From an uncultured Lysobacter sp. (lineage in GTDB: Bacteria > Pseudomonadota > Gammaproteobacteria > Xanthomonadales > Xanthomonadaceae), in assembly GCA_946480055.1 (NCBI GenBank), contig CAMLID010000103.1, positions 1 to 10,777 on the forward strand: a DNA stretch of 10,777 nucleotides. Reading direction: 5' to 3'. A model generated the notes under the pieces. It saw nothing but the letters and a program-made list of their open reading frames with translations. It was not told the DNA's origin and did no database searches. A program made the translations under genes and the position numbers. This document shows positions 1 through 7,837 of this stretch, one piece after another (the first letter of the stretch is position 1; every line of letters begins with the position of its first letter).

Positions 1-19
1 CGTGGCTATCGACCAGTAA
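1..19 (+). CDS. ilvG: Acetolactate synthase large subunit, 3' end only (partial)
   Basis: Only the last codons are inside the window. In the frame starting at base 2 they read V-A-I-D-Q, then TAA at 17-19. The call rests on context (ilvM follows directly) and on what lies past the stop: the same frame continues ATVWPRVPPN, which matches the end of AHAS-II type large subunits (E. coli IlvG ends ...ID-ELEN-VWPLVPPG...), with exactly four positions between ID and VWP in both. The TAA therefore sits inside a conserved segment instead of at its end. The enzyme condenses two pyruvates, or pyruvate and 2-oxobutyrate, using thiamine diphosphate, and it needs the small subunit IlvM. Identity is inferred from very little sequence. 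Whether the gene is truly shortened, or the stop is a base-call error, cannot be told here. Confidence 0.72.
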
Positions 20-79
20 GCCACGGTCTGGCCGCGGGTGCCGCCCAACCCCAACACCGCCTATATTATGTTTCCGGAC

Positions 80-99
80 GCCGCCGCTTTGGCGGCGGC
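80..99 (+). other. GC hairpin between ilvG and ilvM
   Basis: GCCGCCGC (80-87) is perfectly complementary to GCGGCGGC (92-99) around a 4-nt loop (TTTG). No T-run follows, so it is not an intrinsic terminator. It ends 25 nt before the ilvM ribosome binding site. Any role in RNA stability or in setting ilvG:ilvM translation is speculation. Confidence 0.45.
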
Positions 100-124
100 C
101 GCCTCTCCCACCCCCGCCACCGAC

Positions 125-131
125 AAGGAGG
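125..131 (+). promoter_or_regulatory. Shine-Dalgarno that fixes the ilvM start
   Basis: AAGGAGG lies at 125-131. It abuts the ATG at 132 with no spacer, but stands 6 nt before the in-frame ATG at 138. Normal spacing therefore favours 138 as the ilvM start. Confidence 0.85.
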
Positions 132-137
132 ATGCCC

Positions 138-374
138 ATGCGATACCAGCTTGAACTGACCCTGCGCCAGGCCGAAGGCGCGCTGGCTCGCGTATTGGGC
201 GCCGCCGAACGGCGCGGTTTCCGTCCCCTGTCCGTGGACGGCGAAGCGCAACCCGATGGCGACCGCTGGCACCTGCGCATGACCGTGGAAGGCGACCGCG
301 CCGACACCGCCCTGCAGAGCCAGCTCGCCAAGCTCTACGACTGTCTTGCCGTCGAGGTGTCCCCATGCAGTTGA
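138..374 (+). CDS. ilvM: Acetolactate synthase small (regulatory) subunit, AHAS-II type
   Basis: A 78-residue ACT-domain protein, close in size to E. coli IlvM (87 residues). It partners the large subunit IlvG in acetohydroxyacid synthase, the first common step of valine and isoleucine synthesis, where the small subunit activates the catalytic subunit. Visible features are one ACT fold (strand YQLELTL at residues 3-9, then a helix through ERRGF, which corresponds to HRGF in E. coli; a second half with HLRMTVEG and a closing segment QSQLAKLYDCLAVEV, like QLNKLVDVAHVAI of E. coli). The ATG at 138 is preferred over 132 because AAGGAGG is 6 nt upstream of it. The gene follows ilvG and overlaps ilvE by 10 nt (365-374), so ilvE translation is probably coupled to it. 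Confidence 0.92.
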   Translation: MRYQLELTLRQAEGALARVLGAAERRGFRPLSVDGEAQPDGDRWHLRMTVEGDRADTALQSQLAKLYDCLAVEVSPCS

Positions 375-1351
375 ACGTCGAAACCCTGGCCGCGCCCGCC
401 GCGTCCGAGGCCCAGCACGCCTATGCCGGCGCCGCCGCGCGCGAACGCAGCTATGCGCCCGCGCGCAGCGGCGTGCCGCAACCCGCGGGCCAGGCCCTGA
501 TCTGGTTCGACGGCGAGTTCGTCGCCGCCGATGCGCCGGAAGCGCCACTGACCACTCACGCCATGCACTACGGCACCGCGGTGTTCGAGGGCATCCGCAG
601 CTACGCCACCGCCGATGGCGGCGCGGCCGTGTTCCGCTTGCCCGAACACATGGAACGCATGCGCAAGGGCGCCGAAATGTTCGGCATCGACTTCGATGTC
701 GAACGCGCCAGCGCCGCGACCGTGCAGACCCTGCGCGCCAACGGCCACCGCGACGCCTACATCCGCCCGCTCACCTGGATGGGCACCGGCACGATCGGCC
801 TGGACGTGGATCCGCTGAGCCAGCACCTGATGATCGCGACGATGGCCAAGGTCGTGCATCTGGGCGGCGCGCGCACGCGCCTGACGGTGTCGCCGTGGAA
901 GCGCAACCCGGCGACCTCGCTGCCGGCGCTGAAGCTCAGCGGCGCCTACGTCAATTCGATCCTGGCCAAGCGCGAAGCCAAGCAGCGCGGCTTCGACGAG
1001 GCCCTGTTCACCGACGACAAGGGCTATGTGGTCGAGTGCACCGGCGCCAATGTGTTCATGGTCAAGAACGGCGTGATCACGTCCGTCGAGCACCGCGATG
1101 CGTTGCCGGGCATCACTCGCGACACCATGATCGCGCTGTCCGGCGCGCAGTCGCGCGAGGTGACCCTGCACGAGCTGCTGGACGCGGACGAAGTCTTCGT
1201 CTGCGGCACCGCTGCCGAAGCCACGCCGATCGCGGTGCTGGACCGCCGCGAGTTCGGCGACAACCCGGTCACCCGTGAGCTGTCGGCGCAGTACGCGCGC
1301 GTGGTGCGCGGCGAAGACCCGCGCTACCGCGCGTGGCTGACGCCGGTCTGA
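365..1351 (+). CDS. ilvE: Branched-chain amino acid aminotransferase (PLP, fold type IV)
   Basis: 328 residues. It catalyses the last step of valine, leucine and isoleucine synthesis, transferring an amino group from glutamate to the branched keto acids. Family landmarks in order: LIWFDGEF (45-52), HAMHYGTAVFEGIRSY (65-80, as in E. coli IlvE HALHYGTSVFEGIRCY), YIRPL (132-136), the PLP Schiff-base lysine in PALKLSGAY (Lys190), E224, LPGITRD (247-253) and GTAAEATP (281-288). The core is complete. Compared with E. coli IlvE there is an extra N-terminal stretch of about 36 residues, rich in alanine. ATG 365 is supported by GAGGTG at 354-359, 5 nt upstream; an internal GTG at 473 would give a conventional length but has no ribosome binding site. 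It overlaps ilvM by 10 nt and ends 2 nt before the next ATG. Confidence 0.96.
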   Translation: MQLNVETLAAPAASEAQHAYAGAAARERSYAPARSGVPQPAGQALIWFDGEFVAADAPEAPLTTHAMHYGTAVFEGIRSYATADGGAAVFRLPEHMERMRKGAEMFGIDFDVERASAATVQTLRANGHRDAYIRPLTWMGTGTIGLDVDPLSQHLMIATMAKVVHLGGARTRLTVSPWKRNPATSLPALKLSGAYVNSILAKREAKQRGFDEALFTDDKGYVVECTGANVFMVKNGVITSVEHRDALPGITRDTMIALSGAQSREVTLHELLDADEVFVCGTAAEATPIAVLDRREFGDNPVTRELSAQYARVVRGEDPRYRAWLTPV

Positions 1352-1353
1352 GC

Positions 1354-2513
1354 ATGGACTGCGACGTAGCCAGCCCGGTATGCGTGAGCGCCGCCGACCT
1401 GTTGGCGGCGCAGGCGCGCCTGCGTCGTTACCTGGACCCGACGCCGCTGCACCACGCCGAACGTTTCGGCTGCTGGCTGAAGCTGGAAAACCTGCAACGC
1501 ACCGGTTCCTACAAGGTGCGCGGCGCGCTCAACGCCCTGCTGGCCGGGCGCGAACGCGGCGATCACCGCACCGTGATCGCCGCCTCCGCCGGCAACCACG
1601 CCCAAGGCCTGGCCTGGGCGGCGTACCGGCTGGGTGTCAATGCGATCACGGTGATGCCGCGCTGCGCACCGCAGACCAAGATCGCCGGCGTCGCCCACTG
1701 GGGCGCGACGGTGCGCCTGCATGGCGACAGTTACGACGAGGCCAAGGCCTTCGCGATCGAGCTGGCCGAGCAACACGATTACCGCCTGCTGTCGGCCTTC
1801 GACGATCCCGACGTGATCGCCGGCCAGGGCACGGTCGCGCTGGAGCTGGCCGCGTTCGCGCCCGATGTGGTGCTGGTGCCGATCGGCGGCGGCGGACTGG
1901 CCGCCGGCGTGGCGCTGGCGCTGAAATCGGAACTGCTGTCCGGCAGTGCGGCAGCGCGCCGCGTGCGCGTTATCGGCGCCCAGGTCGAAGGTGTGGACTC
2001 GATGGCGCGCGCGCTGCGCGGCGACCGTCGGCTGATCGAACCGGCCGCGACCTTGGCCGACGGCATACGAGTGAAAGACCCCGGCCGCCTGACCGAGCGC
2101 GTGCTGAGCGAGCTGCTGGACGACGTGGTGATCGTGCGCGAAGCCGAACTGCGCGAGACCCTGGTCCGGCTGGCACTGGAAGAACACATCATCGCCGAGG
2201 GTGCGGGCGCGCTCGCGCTCGCGGCCGGCCGCCGTATCGCCGGCAAGCGCAAATGCGCGGTGGTCTCCGGCGGAAACCTCGACGCCGGCGTACTGGCGCG
2301 GCTGCTGTCGGAAGTGCGGCCGCGCGCGCCGCGACGTCCGCGCCGGCGCACCCGCGAGACGCCCGCGTACGAGGCCACCTCGGCCGGAAGCACCACCGTC
2401 AAAGACGACGTCTATCGGCTGGCGCGACTTAGATCCGGGCCGTCGCCGCAAGCGCGTACGGCCCATACGCCCTCCCTTGCCCCGCACTCCACTTTGATCG
2501 AGGACGTCCCCGC

Positions 2514-2517
<4 letters not shown>
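1354..2517 (+). CDS. ilvA: Threonine dehydratase (threonine ammonia-lyase), short form
   Basis: 387 residues from ATG 1354. It deaminates threonine to 2-oxobutyrate, the entry step of isoleucine synthesis. PLP fold type II motifs: the lysine in TGSYKVRGA (Lys54), SAGNHAQG (78-85), phosphate-binding GGGGL (178-182), [10 protein letters not shown] (283-292) and VSGGN (304-308). The catalytic domain ends near residue 321. No ACT-like regulatory domain follows, so architecture resembles E. coli TdcB (329 residues) more than allosteric IlvA (514). Instead there is a tail of about 66 residues starting with the arginine-rich [13 protein letters not shown]. The operon position argues for a biosynthetic role, hence the symbol; tdcB would be an equally fair label. 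ATG 1354 is 2 nt after the ilvE stop, suggesting coupling; a GTG at 1333 in the same frame is possible. Neither has a clear Shine-Dalgarno. The 3' end overlaps leuA by 4 nt (ATGA). Confidence 0.93.
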
Positions 2518-4103
<1,586 letters not shown>

Positions 4104-4151
4104 ACCACCCCAACCCAACAACGCCACAGCCATAACGCCAAAGCAGACCCC
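4104..4151 (+). other. C-rich, G-poor leuA-leuC spacer
   Basis: The 48 nt contain 24 C, 18 A, 5 G and 1 T by direct count. No purine-rich Shine-Dalgarno stands before the leuC ATG. No hairpin or T-run is seen, so this is not an intrinsic terminator. Such unstructured C>G RNA could favour Shine-Dalgarno-independent initiation or Rho loading; both are inferences. Confidence 0.5.
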
Positions 4152-5582
4152 ATGACCACGCCCAGAACCCTGTTCGACAAACTGTGGGACGCCCACTTGG
4201 TCACGCCCGAGACCGAGGCCGTGCCGGCGGTGCTCTACGTCGACCTGCACCTGATCCACGAAGTCACCACGCCGCAGGCCTTCGCCGAACTCGACGCGCG
4301 CGGCCTGTCGCCGCGCCGCCCGGACCTGACCAAGGGCACGCTCGACCATTCCACCCCGACCCTGCCGCGCGACGCCGACGGCCGCCTGCCCTACTACACC
4401 GCCGAAGCCGAGCGCCAGGTCGACACCCTGCGCCGCAACTGCGCGCGCCACGGCATCGAACTGTTCGACTACGACAGCCCGCACCGCGGCATCGTCCACG
4501 TGATCGGTCCGGAACTGGGCCTGACCCAGCCGGGCATGACCATCGTCTGCGGCGACAGCCACACCGCCACCCACGGCGCGTTCGGCGCGCTGGCCTTCGG
4601 CATCGGCACCAGCGAAGTCGGCCACGTGCTGGCGACCCAGTGCCTGCTGCAGCGCAAGCCGCGAACGCTGGCGATCAACATCGAAGGCGAACTCGCGCCC
4701 GGCGTAGGCGCCAAGGACCTGATCCTGCACGTGATCGGCGAGATCGGCGTCAACGGCGGCACCGGGCAGGTCATCGAGTACCGCGGTTCGACCGTGCGCG
4801 CGCTGTCGATGGACGAACGCATGACCGTCTGCAACATGTCGATCGAAGCCGGCGCGCGCGCCGGCCTGATCGCGCCCGACCAGATCACCTACGACTATCT
4901 GGCCGCGACCCCGCGTGCGCCGCAGGGCGCGGACTTCGAGCGTGCGGTCGCGCGCTGGAGCGCGTTCGTCGGCGACGAGGGCGCGCGCTTCGACCGCGAA
5001 GTGCATATCGATGCCAGCAAGATCAAGCCGACCCTGACCTGGGGCACGCACCCTGGGCAGGTCGCGGCGGTCGATGCGCAGCTGCCGGTCGCGCGCGACG
5101 CGGACGACGCCAAGGCGCTGGCCTACATGGGCCTGAGCGGCGGCGCGGCGTTGGCCGGCGCCCCGGTGGACGTGGTGTTCGTCGGCAGCTGCACCAACTC
5201 GCGCCTCACCGATCTGCGTCAGGCGGCGCGGGTTCTGCAGGGCCGGCAGGTGCATCCGCGCGTTCGCATGCTGGTGGTGCCCGGTTCCGAGCAGGTCAAG
5301 CGCGAGGCCGAGGCCGAGGGCATCGACCGCATCGTGCGCGCGGCCGGCGCCGAATGGCGCGAGCCGGGTTGCTCGATGTGCATCGCGATGAACGGCGACC
5401 TGGTCGGTCCCGGCCAACTCGCGGTATCGACCAGCAACCGCAATTTCGAAGGCCGCCAGGGCAAGGGCGCGCGCACACTGCTGGCCTCGCCGCTGACCGC
5501 GGCCGCCTGCGCCATCGCGGGCGAGGTCACCGACCCGCGCGCCTACCTCGACGATGCCGTAGCCACGCGGGAGGTGGCCTGA
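4152..5582 (+). CDS. leuC: 3-isopropylmalate dehydratase large subunit
   Basis: 476 residues (E. coli LeuC 466). Together with LeuD it isomerises 2-isopropylmalate to 3-isopropylmalate in an aconitase-type reaction. The [4Fe-4S] cluster cysteines are visible: Cys347 in VGSCTNSR, and Cys407 and Cys410 in [10 protein letters not shown]. Other aconitase-superfamily signatures are [20 protein letters not shown] (129-148), [12 protein letters not shown] (152-163), WGTHPGQV (297-304) and [12 protein letters not shown] (426-437). The N-terminus [17 protein letters not shown] aligns with MAKTLYEKLFDAHVV of E. coli, which fixes ATG 4152 although there is no clear ribosome binding site. The stop and the leuD start share one base (TGATG), so the two subunits are probably translationally coupled and made in equal amounts. 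Confidence 0.98.
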   Translation: MTTPRTLFDKLWDAHLVTPETEAVPAVLYVDLHLIHEVTTPQAFAELDARGLSPRRPDLTKGTLDHSTPTLPRDADGRLPYYTAEAERQVDTLRRNCARHGIELFDYDSPHRGIVHVIGPELGLTQPGMTIVCGDSHTATHGAFGALAFGIGTSEVGHVLATQCLLQRKPRTLAINIEGELAPGVGAKDLILHVIGEIGVNGGTGQVIEYRGSTVRALSMDERMTVCNMSIEAGARAGLIAPDQITYDYLAATPRAPQGADFERAVARWSAFVGDEGARFDREVHIDASKIKPTLTWGTHPGQVAAVDAQLPVARDADDAKALAYMGLSGGAALAGAPVDVVFVGSCTNSRLTDLRQAARVLQGRQVHPRVRMLVVPGSEQVKREAEAEGIDRIVRAAGAEWREPGCSMCIAMNGDLVGPGQLAVSTSNRNFEGRQGKGARTLLASPLTAAACAIAGEVTDPRAYLDDAVATREVA

Positions 5583-6163
5583 TGTCCGCCTTCACCGAAC
5601 TGACCTCGCGCACCGTGGTGCTGCGCGAACGCAACATCGACACCGACCAGATCATCCCGGCACGATTTTTGACCACTACCGAACGTCAGGGCCTGGGCCG
5701 TTTCGCGTTCAACGACTGGCGTTACCTTGCCGACGGCACGCCCAACCCCGAGTTCGTTTTCAACCGGCCCGAGAACGCCGGCGCACAGATCCTGGTCGCC
5801 GGGCGCAACTTCGGTTGCGGCTCCTCGCGCGAACATGCGCCCTGGGCTTTGACGGACCTGGGCCTGCGCGCGGTGATCAGCACCGAGATCGCCGACATCT
5901 TCCGCAGCAACGCACTGAAGAACGGCCTGCTGCCGATCGTGCTCGATAACGACGTGGTCGATGAATTGCTGGAACGCCCCGGCATCGAGCTGCGCATCGA
6001 CGTCGCCAGCCGCAGCGTGATCCTGCCCGGCGGCGCGCGCGTGCAATTCCCGCTGGATGCCTTCGCCCAGACCTGCCTGCTCGAAGGCGTGGACCAGCTC
6101 GGCTACCTGCTCAAACAACAACCCGCCATCCAACGCTTTGAGGAACTGTGTCATGCACGCTGA
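5582..6163 (+). CDS. leuD: 3-isopropylmalate dehydratase small subunit
   Basis: 193 residues, normal for the family (about 200). It forms the swivelling domain of isopropylmalate isomerase and pairs with LeuC. Characteristic segments: [14 protein letters not shown] (17-30), the substrate-binding loop [17 protein letters not shown] (74-90), and [21 protein letters not shown] (99-119), all as in bacterial LeuD. The start at ATG 5582 is firm. A strong Shine-Dalgarno (GGGAGGTG at 5569-5576) lies 5 nt upstream, inside the end of leuC, and the start overlaps the leuC stop by one base. The frame is open far upstream into leuC, but that extension is only an antiphase reading of leuC. The end overlaps leuB by 11 nt. 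Confidence 0.98.
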   Translation: MSAFTELTSRTVVLRERNIDTDQIIPARFLTTTERQGLGRFAFNDWRYLADGTPNPEFVFNRPENAGAQILVAGRNFGCGSSREHAPWALTDLGLRAVISTEIADIFRSNALKNGLLPIVLDNDVVDELLERPGIELRIDVASRSVILPGGARVQFPLDAFAQTCLLEGVDQLGYLLKQQPAIQRFEELCHAR

Positions 6164-7241
6164 AATCGTCGTATTGCCGGGCGACGGCATCGGCCCCGAG
6201 GTCACCGCCGCCGCCGTGGAAGTGCTGCGCGCCGTCGGGCGCCGCTACGGCCACAGCCTGGCGCTGCACGAGCATCTGATCGGCGGTGCCGCGATCGACG
6301 CCACCGGCGAGCCGTTGCCCGAAGCCACGCTGGCCGCCTGCCGCGGTGCCGATGCGGTGCTGCTGGGCGCGGTCGGCGGACCGAAGTGGTCGGACCCGAA
6401 GGCGAAGGTGCGTCCCGAGCAGGGCCTGCTGGCGCTGCGCAAGGGCTTGGGCCTGTACGCAAACCTGCGTCCGGTGAAGCCGCATGCGGCGACCCTGGGC
6501 GCCTCACCGATCAAGCCGCATCTGCTCGCCGGCGTCGATCTGCTGGTGGTGCGCGAACTCACCGGCGGCATCTACTTCGGCCAAAAACAGCGCAACGCCG
6601 ACAGCGCCAGCGACCTGTGCGAGTACAGCGTGGCCGAGATCGAACGCGTGGTGCGCCACGCCTGCACCCTGGCACGCGGCCGCCGCGGCCATGTGGTGTC
6701 GGTGGACAAGGCCAACGTGCTGGAGACCTCGCGGCTGTGGCGCGAAGTCGCGACCCGCATCGCCCGCGACGAATTCCAGGATGTGACCTTGGAACATCAG
6801 CTGGTCGATTCGATGGCGATGCACCTGATCGCCAAGCCGCGCGCGTTCGACGTGATCGTGACCGAGAACATGTTCGGCGACATCCTCACCGACGAGGCCT
6901 CGATGCTGGCCGGGTCGCTGGGCCTACTGCCGTCGGCGTCGCTGGGCGAAGGCAAGGTCGGCCTGTACGAGCCGATCCACGGCTCGGCCCCCGACATCGC
7001 CGGCCGCGGCATCGCCAACCCCTGCGGCACCATCCTCAGCGCGGCGATGTTGCTGCGTCATTCGCTGGGCTTGGCCGGCGAGGCCGACTGCGTCGAGCAG
7101 GCGGTGTCGGCGGTGCTGGAGCGCGGCGTACTCACCGCCGACCTGGCTCCGGGCGGGCGCGGCGCGAGCACGGCCGAGGTGACGGCGGCGGTGCTGGCGC
7201 AGTTGGAACTGCCGTGCCAGGTGGCGGAATTGCGCGATTGA
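6153..7241 (+). CDS. leuB: 3-isopropylmalate dehydrogenase
   Basis: 362 residues (E. coli LeuB 363). It oxidises and decarboxylates 3-isopropylmalate to 2-oxoisocaproate with NAD+. Motifs: [12 protein letters not shown] (6-17), [10 protein letters not shown] (70-79), and substrate-binding arginines matching family positions (Arg96 in ALRKGLG, Arg106 in NLRPV, Arg134 in VVREL). Also seen are Tyr141 in GGIYFG, Lys186 in VDKANVL, metal-binding Asp219, Asp243 and Asp247 ([10 protein letters not shown]), and the NAD-binding segment [18 protein letters not shown] (273-290). Nothing catalytic is missing. ATG 6153 has GAGGA at 6140-6144, 8 nt upstream, and the gene begins inside the last codons of leuD (11-nt overlap). 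It is the last gene of the operon; a hairpin begins directly after its TGA. Confidence 0.98.
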   Translation: MHAEIVVLPGDGIGPEVTAAAVEVLRAVGRRYGHSLALHEHLIGGAAIDATGEPLPEATLAACRGADAVLLGAVGGPKWSDPKAKVRPEQGLLALRKGLGLYANLRPVKPHAATLGASPIKPHLLAGVDLLVVRELTGGIYFGQKQRNADSASDLCEYSVAEIERVVRHACTLARGRRGHVVSVDKANVLETSRLWREVATRIARDEFQDVTLEHQLVDSMAMHLIAKPRAFDVIVTENMFGDILTDEASMLAGSLGLLPSASLGEGKVGLYEPIHGSAPDIAGRGIANPCGTILSAAMLLRHSLGLAGEADCVEQAVSAVLERGVLTADLAPGGRGASTAEVTAAVLAQLELPCQVAELRD

Positions 7242-7279
7242 GGCTGGTCGGCGGCGCGAAAACGCGTTGCCGACCAGCC
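7242..7279 (+). other. 17-bp hairpin directly after the leuB stop
   Basis: GGCTGGTCGGC (7242-7252) pairs perfectly with GCCGACCAGCC (7269-7279). Inside, GG (7253-7254) can wobble-pair with TT (7267-7268), and CGCG (7255-7258) pairs with CGCG (7263-7266) around an AAAA loop. The RNA stem is therefore 17 bp without a bulge. No T-run follows, so it is not a classical intrinsic terminator; it could protect the 3' end of the operon mRNA or assist termination. Confidence 0.75.
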
Positions 7280-7285
7280 CCCAAC

Positions 7286-7316
<31 letters not shown>

Positions 7317-7366
7317 ATTGGAATCCATAGCTCCGCACCACGACGAACAACCGTAGACCCGAAGGG

Positions 7367-7392
7367 CGGCGCGCAGGACGCGCGCCGTTTTT
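7367..7392 (+). terminator. Intrinsic terminator of the ilv-leu operon
   Basis: CGGCGCGC (7367-7374) and GCGCGCCG (7380-7387) form a perfect 8-bp GC stem with a 5-nt loop (AGGAC), followed at once by TTTTT (7388-7392). This is the classical Rho-independent form for plus-strand transcripts, 126 nt after leuB. The minus strand lacks the T-run, so it should act mainly on the leu transcript. It is part of a longer repeat-like block. Confidence 0.72.
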
Positions 7393-7420
7393 CGAAGGGA
7401 CAGGGATATCCCGTCGAAAA
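7389..7420. repeat. Inverted repeat TTTTCGA...TCGAAAA with palindromic core
   Basis: TTTTCGA (7389-7395) is the reverse complement of TCGAAAA (7414-7420). Between them lies the perfect palindrome GGGATATCCC (7403-7412). The left arm shares its T-run with the terminator, so the two hairpins are mutually exclusive. No gene explains it; it looks like part of a dispersed intergenic element. Confidence 0.7.
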
Positions 7421-7470
7421 GTCCCCGCGCACGCTCCGAACCCGCACGGGAGGTTTGTCTAGGCAAGCCC

Positions 7471-7560
7471 TTCTCTTTGGTTACTTTTGACCGTAGGGAA
7501 TCCAGGCGGACTCTTGGGCTAGCAAGAGAAAGTGACCCGCGCGCGCAGCGGGCGGAAACC
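7471..7560 (+). repeat. Intergenic repeat-family palindrome, interrupted left arm
   Basis: The stretch contains TTTGGTTACTTT, CTCTTGGGCTAGCAAGAG, AAAGTGACCC and GGAAACCTTTGATCT, a layout I recall from repeated intergenic elements of Xanthomonas and Lysobacter genomes. The right arm CAAGAGAAAGTGACC (7523-7537) pairs with GGTTACTTT (7479-7487) plus CTCTTG (7511-7516), one wobble apart, if bases 7488-7510 are looped out. A second small hairpin follows (CCCGC 7536-7540 with GCGGG 7548-7552). Small ORFs through such elements are often annotated as hypothetical proteins and are probably not real. Family membership is from memory. Confidence 0.6.
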
Positions 7561-7603
7561 TTTGATCTAAAGAACCGAAGCAATCGCAGAACCTCGGAGT
7601 TCA

Positions 7604-7628
7604 CGATCGCGGCTCACGCCGCTCCTAC
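7604..7628 (-). repeat. REP-like unit A
   Basis: Read on the minus strand, the unit starts GTAGGAGCGGCGTGAGCCGC. The stem is GCGGC/GCCGC (7609-7613 and 7618-7622) with a 4-nt loop. A GTAG head followed by a short GC palindrome is the form of REP sequences linked to RAYT transposases in Stenotrophomonas, Pseudomonas and relatives. No RAYT gene is in the window. Confidence 0.75.
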
Positions 7629-7672
7629 CCCAAAGCAGAGCGAGATAGAAGCAGGCGCGGTCGAGGGGTTGA

Positions 7673-7697
7673 CGATCGCGGCTTACGCCGCGCCCAC
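7673..7697 (-). repeat. REP-like unit B
   Basis: It differs from unit A at 3 of 25 positions. The stem is extended to 6 bp (CGCGGC 7677-7682 with GCCGCG 7687-7692), with loop TTAC. The minus-strand head is GTGGG instead of GTAGG, so this copy is slightly degenerate. It starts 69 nt after unit A in the same orientation. Confidence 0.7.
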
Positions 7698-7745
7698 AGA
7701 AGGTAGCGGATCGGAAGCGGAACCTCCGCCGGCAGGCGAAGTTCG

Positions 7746-7770
7746 CGGCCGCGGCTCGTGCCGCTCCTAC
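7746..7770 (-). repeat. REP-like unit C
   Basis: It differs from unit A at 4 of 25 positions and keeps the GTAGGAGCGGC head on the minus strand. The stem is GCGGC/GCCGC (7751-7755 and 7760-7764), loop TCGT. It starts 73 nt after unit B, same orientation. The sequence beyond the head (CCCAAGGAAAGCGAGAG) resembles that beside unit A (CCCAAAGCAGAGCGAGA), so the duplicated unit is longer than the hairpin. Confidence 0.72.
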
Positions 7771-7815
7771 CCCAAGGAAAGCGAGAGCGGCGCAGGCACC
7801 GCCCTACGCAAGGAA

Positions 7816-7837
7816 GCGGGGCGCGCTACGCCCCCGC
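7816..7837 (-). other. GC hairpin spanning the RND stop codon
   Basis: GCGGGGCG (7816-7823) pairs with CGCCCCCGC (7829-7837) with one bulged C. The loop holds the TAG stop (7826-7828 read on the minus strand). No minus-strand T-run follows, so termination without Rho is doubtful. Confidence 0.45.

Larger units (their letters stand above)
20..154 (+). other. Reading frame continuing ilvG beyond its in-frame stop
   Basis: In the frame of the ilvG end, codons after TAA 17-19 read ATVWPRVPPN and then an alanine-rich stretch, open to TGA at 152-154. The VWP-x-VPP motif and G/C-rich third positions at the start of this stretch look like former or true IlvG coding sequence. The later part (from about base 62) is low-complexity and may not be coding. 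If the TAA were a sense codon, ilvG would overlap ilvM by 17 nt, in keeping with the tight packing of the operon. This is a candidate remnant or extension, not a separate gene. Confidence 0.5.

Noticed and set aside
62..69. TATATT/TATTAT as a possible -10 promoter element before ilvM
   Set aside because: No plausible -35 lies about 17 nt upstream, and the operon arrangement does not need a promoter here.
335..1171. 278-codon minus-strand frame opposite ilvE
   Set aside because: Antisense shadow of a conserved gene, His/Ala/Arg-rich and without recognisable motifs.
4184..5581. Long in-frame extension upstream of leuD (659-codon frame)
   Set aside because: The upstream part is an arginine-rich out-of-phase reading of leuC. 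LeuD homology and a strong Shine-Dalgarno place the start at 5582.
7604..7770. Regularly spaced repeats as a CRISPR array
   Set aside because: Only three diverged units, spacers are themselves related, and each unit is a REP-type palindrome with a GTAG-like head; no cas genes are present.
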